From positions 17,958,165 through 18,022,164 of the forward strand of contig NC_067204.1 of NCBI RefSeq assembly GCF_026262505.1: 64,000 nt of DNA, given 5' to 3'. This stretch comes from Trichomonas vaginalis G3 (Eukaryota > Parabasalia > Trichomonadida > Trichomonadidae). Both the position numbers and the translations under genes were made by a program. Below the pieces are notes generated by a model. The model saw only the letters and a program-made list of their open reading frames with translations. It had not been told where the DNA came from and ran no database searches. This document shows positions 50,201 to 61,542 of this stretch, one piece after another (position 1 is the first letter of the stretch; every line of letters starts with the position of its first letter).

Positions 50201-53200
50201 CACCCAACTGATGACTCCCTTCGCGATAAACATTTCTTTCAGTCGGAACAACTTTCATACCGGTAACACCAGCACCACTTTTACCAAACCAGAATACCTA
50301 ACATCCATGACTCGCTCCTAAATCTCCATACATCTCCGACTTAGATGATGCGGCCATCGCATATTACAATTTCATTACTTCCTTCACACACTCAGTTCCT
50401 TATCTTCTCCGCCAGACCCGTTCAACCCTTGCACGACGTCCGGGAAAACTCGGCTTCCTGCAACTACGACATACATACTCCCTGGCATCACCATCTCCAA
50501 CACGCGACCTACTTCACCCGAGAATAACTCTCTTCAGCACATTCCTAGCTAGAAGATACCTCCACACCATCCCAACCTCATCCAACACTTCCCGAATTCT
50601 ACAACCACCTGACTACTCAATCCTCCTTCCGTGCAATCTCCCATCTCTGCGCTCATACCTGCACTCGAAACTACCCTACCACCTATTTCCAACTACAACA
50701 CTCTCCACACACTTGTCATTTCCAACACCCTACAATCCTGTTCAACCACCTGTCACATGACAGATCGCAATCACTTGGCACAGGCACATCTACTCTGCGC
50801 GCTACCCAACACATTCACACAAGACTCACAACTCCAGACCTCACCAACCTAAATCACCAACTCGAAAACACCTCAAGCAGACCCCTTTCAACTCTCCGCG
50901 ATCCCAAAAAGAAAAACAGAAAACACGTTCGAGAAAGCAACACTGCACACACATCTTCACTCTTCAATCTCAACCACGCGACGCACACAAACATCCTCCT
51001 CCTTCTCTCAAACATCTCCGACACTTAAAAATTCTACAACGACTCTTCGATCCAACCACTTACATATTCCCTTGACGAAATTTCCCCGACACAAAGGACA
51101 ACTCAAAAAAACTCGATCACAAAAAGCACTCGCTGAAGAAGCAACCCTTCGGAAACACACCCCAAACCTCCATCCGCGCTGCCCATCCTCATCTCATCGG
51201 TTCACCACCAACTCTGACTTCTTATCATCCTTCAAACAGCGACAATCTCCCAGACCTTGTAAACCTCTCTCTCTTGACACCTGCTCGCGCTCCGTGCACC
51301 CACACGACATCCGCATGCCAGCCACAAATTGGTGCGCTCGGTACAGCTCTATCTCGCATCCCATATCATCGGCTCATCTTGAAGCTCTGCTTCATACCCT
51401 ATCTTATTACGTCTGGAGCTACATAACACGTCAGCCAAACCGCGATCACATGCATCGCGACGCTACTACCTCCCACTCACTTTCATGCACTCATATTATT
51501 AAACCTCTGAAGTCCGCTCCTAAATCCACCTTATCTCACCGCACTGGAGCCTAACTAACCAGAACGCACCAAAGCCGACACCATGATGGACCTCATACTC
51601 CACTCCGCCTTCCGGGCATACCTCTCACTGCGTCATTCTTCGACACGCTTGTCTACAATCACTCTTACTCCTCAGTTGCGAGCTAATAAAGAAGCAACGG
51701 CCCACGCCACTTTGGACCCAATTCTCCACTCCCGCTTTCGGCCATCAACCAGCAACTCATCTCTGACGTTCGCTCAACACATATCCTCTCTCTACTTTGA
51801 GCTGATCCTACCAAGAAGCACAAACGAATGCATGTCGACTGACTCCACCTCTACTTGCCGCGGACATTCAAGCAACATGCGTAAACCTCCCGACTGTTCT
51901 GCTTCACACTATTTACTCCTCAGTTGGAGCTGATAAACGAAGCCAAAGAACTCAATGAGCTCGGATCACTACTCCACCTCATTTGCGCGCCATCCCACCA
52001 AATCCGGTCATCCTTGGAAGCTTGTCTAACATATCCTTCATCCTCAGTTGGACATACAGAAGCACAAGGATCAACTTCTGGACATACTCCCACTCATCTT
52101 TCGCAGCACCTTCTACGCTCATGCTGAAGTTCGTCTAAACTATCTCTTCCTCTATGGCACGCTCGTTACCAAGACACACAAAATAACAATGAAAACACCC
52201 ACCTTGCACTTATCTCGAAACCGCACGCCATTAAGGAATCCACCTTATTCACCTCAACCTTCCAAAAAAATCCAATTTCCTTCGACTCTTATCCTTGGTC
52301 ATTACTCTCCCTCAACCCAACTGTCTGCACCAAGATAAAGCTGAATTCTCCTTCTTCGTTCAAGGGTCGGCACCTTCACCCGCCCTCACTGACATCCGGC
52401 CTCTCAATTCAGCATGCCCTTCAAACGTTACATCTTCCTCACACACCAACTACCTACACCACCATTCGCTCCCAAAAACATTTCGCAATAAAGTCCAATT
52501 GGGCCCGTCAGCTGCAGCCCTTCACATAAACTTTCTATCTCACTTAACCTTATGTCCTCGGGCAACCTCTCATACCTCCCGTGATAACGTTTCTACACCA
52601 AACCTCCAATTTCCAAAAATCGACGTCCGTGCAGCGCCGCTGACTTCTCTTCTTTTCCTAACATCGATTCCTAGACACCTCTCACTACACGACAACAACA
52701 AACAACAACTAACCTCCTACCTCCAAAAATCAAACACTATATGCTATCACTATACATTACACTGCACCACACACCCTTCGACCTCTCCCGCCTCCATCAA
52801 CATCCTCCACATACATGCGATTCGTGCACTTCGCTGCTGGCCTATCCGTAACCATTCTCTTCCGCCCGACCGAATCCCTCCTTGCAAAGATGCTTCTGAC
52901 CGTCTACTTAACCCAGCATCCTCTACACCACTCTCCCTCCATGACCATTGCACACATCGCGCACGCCACTCAGAGCAAGTCCTTACTGTACCTTCCGCCA
53001 AAGTTAATAATCCATCTAAACTATTAACATAACCAACAATTCTATCTAAGGAACATAACAAACATCCAAATAAAATCAATTCCACTTCTCTCCGCCACTC
53101 AATCTCTCACGCCCATCTTTTCTGCAGCCACTGAATCCCGAACAGCTCACTCTCACTTCATCTCCTCGTCTAACATCCTGCTTTGACTTTCTTCCGTACG

Positions 53201-53858
53201 CTTTCCTCATCTCTTCTGCGCTGCAACACAGGTCTCATTCCGCACTTCCTTCCTCGCCCGCTCAATGCAATCGAACACACGGAACGCGTGCGATGCTCAT
53301 ACTTTTCCCCTGCACTTACTGTACCCGCCAACGCGTCTACCTTAACTCGGCTCACTTCTGCATACCTCTCAAAATTCCCTTCGCCTTGAGGCGCTATTCA
53401 AGCCTCCAACCTTTGTGTCGTTTCCGTTGCTGAAATCTACGACAGCCTAACTGCGCTAGACTCTCTAGTCTCTTGATCCTGAATCAACAATTCCTACTAA
53501 TCGTTCTCCGTCCGAGCTGCCTGACAACTTTCATCGCATCTCCATCCACCCATTCCATCTTCTCACAGCAGAACTAAACGTTTATTACAATTGACTCTTC
53601 GACATTTCGACCTTTGCTCTCATCGTCCCCCTCTCTATTCTCCTCCACCTATCACTCCATCATCAACGCACTTGACCAGAATCTCTCGCGACACTCTCGT
53701 GCACCCTTGACCACACTTGACATGACTTAGCTCCCAACCACCTCTTCTGGCTCCACCTCATTCCCATCACTCGCTGCCGCACTTGAAACCTCCATAATCC
53801 GCCTTCTACCCAGACGACTTCTCTGATCCATCTCGTTTTCGAGAAAAACAAAATATTA
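44281..53858. other. Low-quality, C-rich, G-poor stretch without reliable genes
   Basis: The satellite fades gradually: recognisable units at 44281-45150, single echoes such as GTAAGTCTCG at 46911, then C-rich text with few Gs on this strand until a sharp return to AT-rich DNA at about 53859. Many open frames of 60-280 codons exist, but they have low-complexity Pro/Ser/Thr/His composition and no domain. The ankyrin repeats at 51546-52170 show what the real sequence was. I regard this as uncorrected long-read sequence. Confidence 0.8.
51546..52170 (+). pseudogene. Ankyrin-repeat gene fragment hidden in the low-quality stretch
   Basis: Five units start near 51546, 51677, 51798, 51925 and 52048. 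The clearest (51925) follows GGAGCTGATAAA.GAAGC, ACTCCAC.CTCAT, GGTCAT..CTTG.GAAG and ends TCATCCTCAGTT. This corresponds to the trichomonad ankyrin unit GADKEAK-N-GYTPLI-A--KGHLEVVKYLISV. A 33-residue unit needs 99 bases, but the spacing is about 120-130. The extra bases fit insertion errors, so the gene may be intact in the organism. Host gene of a very large family. Confidence 0.75.
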
Positions 53859-55950
53859 ATTGGTCTTAAAAGTCTTAAGTTCTCTTGTTGGTTTAACAGC
53901 AATAGGAAATACTTGTGAATTGTGACAATTGAGTTGTTGCATTTTTAGAGCCAATCTTTCTCATATTCGGCTTAATTCTTGCATGAAAGCCTTGTTTTCC
54001 TGTAACTTGCGTTCATTCATATTTTTCATGCAATTCATTATTTGATCTCATATTGACACTCAATTTGCTAATGTTTCTTTTTTCTTGAAATATAATCCTT
54101 TTTCGCATTGCTGCTCTTGTTTCATCTCTTCGTCTTTCATCATTTAATAACTGTATTAATTTTGTACGTGAATTCTTCTTCATGTCATCGATTTCTCGTT
54201 GATGCTTCTCATGATTGAATGATTTCTTCTTTTTTGCTGATTTTCGAACTCTTTCTTTGGTCTGCTCGAATTGTTCTGCATTTCATGATTTCGGACTACT
54301 ATCTGATGTACTTTCTTTAGCTGCCCAATAACGCTTTTGTTGCTGAGCCAGATTAAACTCAATGAATTCTTCGTCATTTTGGTAACAAAGTTCCTTTCTT
54401 TCTCTCCATTTCGTTTGGCATTGATTTTTTCCATTTGTTGGTTGAAATTTTCCGTAATTTTTTCTATTTTTGGTTGCTAAAGCTTTTCTATATCTTCTGC
54501 TTCCCTTTCGACTGCATCTTGCATCTATTTGGACGCTCCTTAGAAACTCTTTGTGAAACTCTTTTAATGGCTGATCGTACATTCTTTGTTGAAGTTTTTT
54601 GACACTTGAAAATGTTTATTCGTAATTGCTTCTATTTTTGCTGCATCCTTCTTTTCAGGAATCTATTTATCTTTGTTGCTTCTTATTAAGCGTTCATTTT
54701 CTCAAATTCATGAGATTTTTTTTGAGATTTTGTGATTCGAGAGCTTTTGAATCATTGGCTATTTCATTTCTGTCTCAAACTGACAGTAATGAAAGCATAT
54801 CTCTCTTTTTATGTTTAGTTCTTTAATATGCCTTCGAGTTCACGCGATTATCTTGAATCTTCTAAAATTATTTTGATTCTCATAAAGTATTCTTTTGTGG
54901 CTAGATACTTTTCTTGGGCTTCCTGTTAAATTCTTTTGTTATTTATCGTTTATTTTTGAAGTCATCACTTATAAAACTTTTTTCTTGTTGAAACATCGTT
55001 ATTAAACTTCTCCTAAGCCGCTTATTTTCTCATTATCTACATTCTCTTTGATGTTGTCTTGTAATTCTTTTAGTTTTTGGTTGATCCTAATATTATTTCG
55101 TTTTCTATATCTTCTATTTGATTCATTTATGATCTGATCTGCTGACTTCTGCGGGCAGAAATGTCTGATGTTGAGTAGTTTATAGGTTAGTATATTTGGA
55201 CTGTGATTGACTATTGTTTTTGCAAGACTTGATTTGGAGTTGGCTGCTTATCCTAAGTCGAGGAATCGTAGTCTACTAATCTGAATCATCTGAAAAATAA
55301 TTGATTTCTACTGCAATTTTAGATTTCGACAGTGTGAATTATTTGGCTTTGACTATTTTGTTCTTTGAATAGTGTTTTGACTTGTATTGGATGTTCCTTT
55401 TTGCTTTTCGAGCATATTTCTTTCTTCTCATCAAGATACTTTTGTTTAATTTTTATCTAGTGTGCCTCCCATATAGACTCGCCTGTTTTGTATTGAAATA
55501 GATAACTGACACGACTTGAACCGTCCTTTTTCTGATAGATTTTCCGTTACTCTGGTGGCCGTAACTTGTTATGCAATCTTCTTCTGCGCAAATCCATAAA
55601 AATGGCATTATCTTCGGTAATTTCATACCAAGATATTTCAGCCATAGTTTTCAACTTACTTCCTCTGGTGCGATCATCTTCATAAAACACATCTGATAAC
55701 GCAAATATAGTCAGTCGTTATTCATCTTGAGAAATTTTCAACGTGCAGATTATTAAATCGAACATTAAATGATATTAATTAGCATTTTATCTCATAAAAA
55801 TTATTTCTTCTCATACACTGATACCTGAAAAATCAGGCTCAAAAATATCTTCAAAATGAAATTGCCTAATATCGAAAGCTCCTTCATGTACTGCAATCTC
55901 AATAAAATGGAATGTAGCCTATACAATATGTATTCATATGTAAACTTTGG
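53859..55950 (-). pseudogene. Host coiled-coil gene, error-rich, unidentified
   Basis: Minus-strand protein-like pieces occur all along. Near 55690-55450: MAEISWYEITEDNAIFMDLR, then a WW-like YLFQYKTGESIWE block. Coiled-coil pieces lie at 54180-54580 (EFIEFNLAQQQKRYWAAKES) and an ending with NSQVFPIAVKPTRELKTF lies near 53870. Frame changes occur every 100-300 bases, so either the sequence is uncorrected or the gene is dead; the nearby N gap and bad sequence favour the former. It could be a cilium-related coiled-coil protein because it lies next to a CEP104-like gene, but this is a guess. Confidence 0.4.
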
Positions 55951-56683
55951 TTATTTTATAAACGTACTTTTGAAAGGTGTTGCGGAGGCGACTCAATAGA
56001 GCTTTAAGTAATGTGGAATAGCAAATGTCAGACACAAAAACCCTCTTGGGAATGACGAATTTTTCATTTGTATATATTATAACAATATTTAAAAAAAAAT
56101 ATGCTCACATTTTAAATACATATAGCCTTATCACTGTAATAGCTTGTAGTTCTCCATCATGTTTGATTGGTTGTTGCAGGTTTTGCGGATTCTCTAGCAG
56201 AAAGCGTAAGATCCGTATGTTCCGCTCTCTTGAATAAAATAACACTGGTTTTTCTTCTTCTTCATTCAGTATATTGAATAATCATCACGTTGATCTATGT
56301 GCATTGGTGGCGGAGGTTTCCTTGGAATATCGAGTTGAATAACTTATTTTGCCTGTTGTTCGAGTAATTGCCGGATTTGAATAGACCACCTGATTTGGAA
56401 TATGTTCCTGATCTGCGAATACGTTCCTGAATGCATGAGCAGAATAGTTGAGATTTTCGCTTGTGTTTTAGGAGGCCGCTGAGGAACTATTATCAGCATC
56501 TCTTTCCGCTAATCCTGCGTAGCTATCATTTTCGTTCAATTACAGGCATCTTAGAAGGCTGCTGGCTTTTGTGATGCAGATTTATAGGAGTCATTAAGTT
56601 CCGTAAGTATCCTTTCTTACTCTGGAATCTTGTTTCTCTGTGATGCAGCTTGATTCTTGCAGAACGTGAAATCCTATCTCTCT
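55951..56683. other. Error-rich stretch left of the 100-N gap
   Basis: Minus-strand pieces such as LLENPQNLQQPIKHDGEL (near 56150-56210) and a Pro/Thr-rich stretch (56290-56470) suggest the 3' part of the gene that starts at 57421, but frames are interrupted too often to be sure. Confidence 0.4.
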
Positions 56684-56783
56684 NNNNNNNNNNNNNNNNN
56701 NNNNNNNNNNNNNNNNNNNNNNNNNNNNNNNNNNNNNNNNNNNNNNNNNNNNNNNNNNNNNNNNNNNNNNNNNNNNNNNNNNN
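56684..56783. other. Assembly gap, 100 N
   Basis: Exactly 100 N, the usual mark for a gap of unknown size. Clean sequence lies to the right and poor sequence to the left. Confidence 0.99.
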
Positions 56784-57421
56784 TTTCTGATGGCTTCGAT
56801 CTTTCTTTGTTTCAAATCTTGTAGTAAGAAAGCTCTATTATCACGAATAATGTCTATCCTTGCTTTGATAGCTTTGGCTCGATCGAAATCTTCTCTTTCA
56901 ATTGCTTCTTGTTTGGCTCTTTCAAGATTTAGTAATTGTTCATCTTCAAATGGATTTTCTTCGCCATAGCCTCTTGCAGAAAAGGATATTAAGCCTACTT
57001 GATTAGATTTATTTAAGTGATTTTGATAACATCCGTTTATTTTTATCTTTATGTATCGAAGATGAAGCATATTAGGGTGAGCAACACGAATTTCTCTTGC
57101 TTTGTAGTTGTTGGCGCGATTATCAGTGAATTTAAATGAATCTATTTGTTCAAACTGTACTTTTCTCCAATTTGCTTTATCTCCTCCGGAAAGAAGATCT
57201 ATACTTGATGCAATTTTACTTTGATGACTGATAAATTTCATTTCTGTTAAAGCAACTTGGGATCCAAAGTCTAATATTACTTCTTGTGGATAAGATGCGT
57301 TCGGAAGCGTAATCCAACCATTTGCAAATGGAGACGTATCCATAAGATTTGAGGCTGGATTAGAATCTATTTCACTTGTCGCATATATTACTTGAAAAGG
57401 AAGCGCACTTGGCGCATCCAT
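56784..57421 (-). CDS. CEP104/FAP256-like protein, N-terminal part
   Basis: The first 212 residues are open from the ATG at 57421 to the gap. Residues about 1-150 form a jelly-roll (F5/8C-like) domain of the type at the start of CEP104, a protein of ciliary and flagellar tips: PQEVILDFGSQVALTEMKFI, SHQSKIASSIDLLSGG, YKAREIRV, LHLRYIKIKINGCYQNHLNK, NQVGLISF. A charged helix with EDFDRAKAIKARID follows, like the KEDYDLAKxxK motif after this domain in CEP104. Trichomonads have flagella, so the role fits. TOG and zinc-finger parts would lie beyond the gap and cannot be seen. Confidence 0.7.
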
Positions 57422-57705
57422 ACGTTTTGAAATTCATCTCATTGTGTTAGAGACTTTAAAATCTATAAAATAAAATACATTTATAATGTGTATCAATTTT
57501 TTATTAATAAAAATGAGTGTTGCGGTAAAAATCAGCCTCATTTTAATATTTCAATAGCTTAACTTAACTGTTCATACCTGTAACCAATGTAATTCAGTAT
57601 TTCTCCTAAAATTATCAGAAATCTTTGTATCCATTGTTATCTACTTGTGTAATGAATTTCAAAGATTTATGGAAAAGTGCAAATATATGATTTTTAAAAT
57701 ATTTC

Positions 57706-57924
57706 GTGTCTGATGAAGACATTCATCCATATAAATACAGTGAATTAAGAAAAATCCACAATAATATTTTATGCGACTCTATTCCATATAATAATCGCTA
57801 TACAAAGTCATATTTATCTCTTGCCAAGATTGTAAAAGAGGTCGACAAGATTAAAGATATTTCAAGCTTCCTGTTTTATATAGGAAAGATTGAAATAGAA
57901 ACTATTCAATTTTTTATACTTTAA
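57706..57924 (+). pseudogene. Ankyrin-family N-terminal relic
   Basis: It encodes SDEDIHPYKYSELRKIHNNI and then IPYNNRYTKSYLSLAKIVKE, the typical start of the large trichomonad ankyrin (DUF3447-type) family. The expected ATG is GTG here, and the frame ends after 72 codons with no ankyrin repeats. It is a decayed or truncated host gene copy. Confidence 0.7.
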
Positions 57925-58121
57925 ATGTACTTTTTCTCTATGATAGAATTGATATATTTATGAATAAACGTAAATATAGCTCACATTGATCATACTCTAT
58001 CATTTCACCGTTTCAAAATCTAAAAAATATCTCCAGATTAAGACTCATGGTGTAAAAACGAGCTTAAGTATTAAATGAAAAGATTATTTTTATTCACATT
58101 GTAATAATAAAATTATTAAAA

Positions 58122-61100
58122 TTAAGCGATTAACTGCTTAACTTCCTGGATGTTCTTGTTGATAGCTTCGATCTGAACCTTTAGTGCTTCCATCTTAGAT
58201 CTCTCGAGTTCCTGGACTTCTGGTTTAACCTTTGTAGCGTAGTTAGGATTAGAAATCTTTTCTTCGTATTTCTGGAACTGTTGTTGTAATGGGCCTAACT
58301 TCTTCTCCAATCTCTCGAGTTCCTTCTCGAAATCTACGACACCCTTCAAGTTGATTCTCAGCTCAACTGTCTCTGTAACAACAGAGGAAGCGTAACCAGC
58401 AGCGATCTGTGTTCCTGGAGCAACAACGTCGACCTTTCCAAGTCCGCCAATAGCTGAGATGAATGGAATTGTTGGCTTGATTTCATCCTGAGAAGTAACG
58501 ATGATTGCCTCCAAGTTATTGTTGTTGATGTTGTACTGCTTCTTGATAGATCTAGCAGCAGAAGCTGTAGCGAAAGCAGTGTCAACAATGGAGACATCGT
58601 AGTTGAGCCACTCCTCGTTAACTAATGGATAAGGAGCCAACATGATTGATTCGACGTTGAATCTTCTTGGTAAGTGCTGCCACAACTCTTCAGTGACGTA
58701 TGGCATGAATGGATGGAGCATTCTCATTGTTGACTCAATGCACTCGTACAATACAGCTGCGACAACTTCCTTGGCTGCTGCATCATCGCCGTTAACGATT
58801 GGCTTGGTGCCTTCCAAGTAGACAGAGCAGAACTCGTCGTGGAAGAAGTGTGTCATTCCATTAACAGCGTCAGCCATCTTGAAGTCCTCGAGACCAGCTG
58901 TTGCTGCCTTGATTGCGAGAGACAACTTCTTGAGTGCCCACTTGTCCAATGGTGTTGTCTTTGATGCATCGAGGTCCTTGTGGGAATCTTCTGGGTTGAA
59001 CTTGTCGAAGTTTGGCAATGCGAAACGAACAGCGTTCCACATCTTGTTGCAGAAGTTTCTGTATGAAACAATGACAGAAACATTGAGGTTGGCTGTTCTG
59101 TTTGCGCCTGCAAATGAGCAGAGAGCGAGACGCATGGCATCAGTGCCGCACTGTGGGATGCCGTTAGGGAAGTCAGCCTTTCTGCCGTCGATTGCGATCT
59201 TCTTTTCTTTGTCATCGAATGTGGAATTCTCGATTTCAGCAACTAAATCTTCCAATTCGATACCGTTGATGACGTGGCGTGGATCAATGACGTTTCCGAG
59301 AGACTTTGACATCTTTCTGCCCTGTGCATCTCTAACGAGTGGGTGAAGAAGAATTGTGTGGAACGGAACTTTGTTTGTCAATGTCAATGACATCATGACC
59401 ATTCTTGATACCCAGAATGTTAAGATATCCCAGCCTGTTTCGAGAATTGAGTTCGGGAAGTATCTGTTGAGGCGTTCTTCGTTGCTTGGCCAGCCGACAC
59501 CGGAGAATGGAAGTAAAGCAGATGAGAACCATGTATCAAGAACATCTGGATCTTGTTCAACAGTGACTCTTGATGGTACTACGTTGTTTGCCTTTGCACC
59601 TTTAGCGATTGCTTCTTCTTGTGATGCTGCAGCAACCCACTCTCCATTTCCTTCTGCCCACTTTCCGTCGATTTGGACTCTGTAGGCTGGAATTCTGTGT
59701 CCCCACATCAACTGTCTGGAAATGCACCATGGACGGATGTTTTCGTGCCACTTCTTCCAGTCAACAACGAATTCGTCTGGAACAATCTTCAACTCGCCGT
59801 CATCGACTGCTTTGATGGCTCTGGCAGCCATGTCTGTTGTGTTGACAAACCACTGTGGTGTGATGACTTGTTCAACAATGTCGTGGCCGCGCTGTGTGAT
59901 ACCTAATCTCATTTCGTGGTCCTTCTCTTCCTTGTAGAGGCCGCGCTCCTTCATCCACTTGACCATCTCAACACGAGCATCGAAACGCATCATGCCGGAG
60001 AACTGGCCGTAGCCTGGAGCAATGGCGCCGTCTGGTGTCAAGATTGAGATTAATCCAATCTCTGGATGGCGCTTGTAAACTTCGTAATCGTTTGGATCGT
60101 GGCCTGGTGTGACTTTGACAACACCTGTACCGAAGTTCATATCGACAAGGATCTCATCTTGGATGATTGGAATTGGAACTTCACGGATTGGATGCCAGAC
60201 ATACATTCCGTGGAGATGGTTGTAACGAGCGTCCTTTGGATTGATTGCAACAGCTGTATCACCGAGCATTGTCTCGAGACGTGTTGTAGCGATTTCGACC
60301 TTTTCGCCAGTCTTCTTTCCATCCTTGTCGCAGATTTCGTAGTAGAAGTGTGTCATTACGCCGAATGGATATTGTGGGTATTTGTGGTTTGGAACATTTA
60401 ATTTTGTACGCTTTGTAAGTGTGATGTATTCGACTTCTGCATCGGAAATGGCTGTCTTGAGGGCGCAATCCCAGTTGACAAGGCGCTCACTTCTATAAAT
60501 CAAACTTTCATCAAAGAGTTTGATGAAAGCAGCAATAACTGATTCACTGCGCTTCTCATCGAGTGTGTAGTATGTGTCCTTCCATGCAAGGGATGAGCCC
60601 ATGTCACGAAGCTGGGAGAGAATTGTGCCGGATTTGGATTCAACCCACTTGTGAGCTTCTTCAAGGAAGTACTCGCGGCTGTATTCGCCACGGTGGAGCT
60701 TCTTCTCATCGTAGATCTTCTTTTCGACACGGAACTGTGTGGCAATGCCTGCATGATCTGTGCCTGGAACCCAAAGGGATTCTTCGCCGCACATTCTGTG
60801 ATAGCGGGTGATAGCATCTTCAATGGATGCTGTGAGGGCGTGACCAAGGTGAAGTTCTCCTGTAACGTTTGGTGGAGGAAGAATCATAACAAACTTCTTG
60901 TCGGCAGCTTTTGGTTCAAAGAAGTTCTGGTTTTCCCACCATGAATACCAGGCATTCTCGACCTTCATTGGGTTGTATTCGGAATCAAACTGTGTTGTAT
61001 CTGGTTTATGACCATCCTTTGATTTTGGAATAACTTCTTGCTTTGCTGCTGTCTTTTTCATCTTTTGTGGGGCCTTTGAGACAGCCTCCTTGATGACTTT

Positions 61101-61133
61101 CTCCTTACGCTGTGCTTTGGCGGTCACAGACAT
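58122..61133 (-). CDS. VARS: Valyl-tRNA synthetase
   Basis: The frame has 1003 residues, intact and intronless. Class I synthetase that charges tRNA-Val in the cytosol. The HIGH-type motif PPPNVTGELHLGHA lies near residue 85, the large editing (CP1) insertion between about 220 and 430, and KMSKSLGN near 606. Then come the anticodon-binding domain and a C-terminal coiled coil (ELERLEKKLGPLQQQFQKYE onward, 930-1003), typical of ValRS. A Lys-rich extension of about 45 residues precedes the core. The GC content and codon use are higher than in the Mavericks, as expected for a strongly expressed host gene. An initiator lies just upstream. Confidence 0.97.
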   Translation of the reverse strand: MSVTAKAQRKEKVIKEAVSKAPQKMKKTAAKQEVIPKSKDGHKPDTTQFDSEYNPMKVENAWYSWWENQNFFEPKAADKKFVMILPPPNVTGELHLGHALTASIEDAITRYHRMCGEESLWVPGTDHAGIATQFRVEKKIYDEKKLHRGEYSREYFLEEAHKWVESKSGTILSQLRDMGSSLAWKDTYYTLDEKRSESVIAAFIKLFDESLIYRSERLVNWDCALKTAISDAEVEYITLTKRTKLNVPNHKYPQYPFGVMTHFYYEICDKDGKKTGEKVEIATTRLETMLGDTAVAINPKDARYNHLHGMYVWHPIREVPIPIIQDEILVDMNFGTGVVKVTPGHDPNDYEVYKRHPEIGLISILTPDGAIAPGYGQFSGMMRFDARVEMVKWMKERGLYKEEKDHEMRLGITQRGHDIVEQVITPQWFVNTTDMAARAIKAVDDGELKIVPDEFVVDWKKWHENIRPWCISRQLMWGHRIPAYRVQIDGKWAEGNGEWVAAASQEEAIAKGAKANNVVPSRVTVEQDPDVLDTWFSSALLPFSGVGWPSNEERLNRYFPNSILETGWDILTFWVSRMVMMSLTLTNKVPFHTILLHPLVRDAQGRKMSKSLGNVIDPRHVINGIELEDLVAEIENSTFDDKEKKIAIDGRKADFPNGIPQCGTDAMRLALCSFAGANRTANLNVSVIVSYRNFCNKMWNAVRFALPNFDKFNPEDSHKDLDASKTTPLDKWALKKLSLAIKAATAGLEDFKMADAVNGMTHFFHDEFCSVYLEGTKPIVNGDDAAAKEVVAAVLYECIESTMRMLHPFMPYVTEELWQHLPRRFNVESIMLAPYPLVNEEWLNYDVSIVDTAFATASAARSIKKQYNINNNNLEAIIVTSQDEIKPTIPFISAIGGLGKVDVVAPGTQIAAGYASSVVTETVELRINLKGVVDFEKELERLEKKLGPLQQQFQKYEEKISNPNYATKVKPEVQELERSKMEALKVQIEAINKNIQEVKQLIA

Positions 61134-61141
61134 CTAAAATC

Positions 61142-61149
61142 TAAAGTGA
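61142..61149 (-). promoter_or_regulatory. Initiator (Inr) of the valyl-tRNA synthetase gene
   Basis: On the minus strand it reads TCACTTTA, fitting the trichomonad initiator TCA(+1)Y-T/A type. The +1 A at 61147 would lie about 14 bases before the ATG, the usual short leader. Confidence 0.65.
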
Positions 61150-61542
61150 CCATGCATCTCACAAAAAAAATTCACTGAAATATGAAAAATTAAACAATCT
61201 GTGAGATATAAAATTAAATTGTATTGGTTTATTTTTGAGAAGTGGATTTTCGGTTATTCCGATTACTTGAAATTTTCTACCATGAATTACCCTAATCGTG
61301 TATAAATCACACGATTAGATTTCCATCCAATAAAAAACTCTGTACATTGTATTTTGGAGTCATGTTATTTTATTTTAATCCAAAATCATAAAGATTTCAA
61401 ATTTAAATTTTTATGATTTCATAAATACAGTTAGTATATGAAGATAACATACATGAATTAGATATTTATTCATGAGTATTGATTGATAATAAACAATTAA
61501 TAATATATTATGAAAAGAACTTGAATAATCTATGTTAAAACA
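61150..61542. other. Intergenic, AT-rich; no gene seen
   Basis: Between two minus-strand host genes. CCTAATCGTGTATAAATCAC is followed by a near-inverted GTGTATAAATCACACGATTAG (an inverted repeat around 61290-61318), which could form a hairpin; nothing else is recognised. Confidence 0.5.

Noticed and set aside
44281-53858. C-rich stretch as bacterial or other foreign DNA
   Set aside because: It grows gradually out of the satellite, contains trichomonad ankyrin repeats, and has no bacterial genes.
46093-53902. Dozens of open frames of 60-278 codons in the C-rich stretch
   Set aside because: Open only because the strand is C-rich and stop codons are rare. Pro/Ser/Thr/His-rich on one strand and Arg/Gly/Val-rich on the other, without any domain.
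57925-58121. Continuation of the ankyrin relic after 57924
   Set aside because: AT-rich, with no ankyrin-type sequence in any frame.
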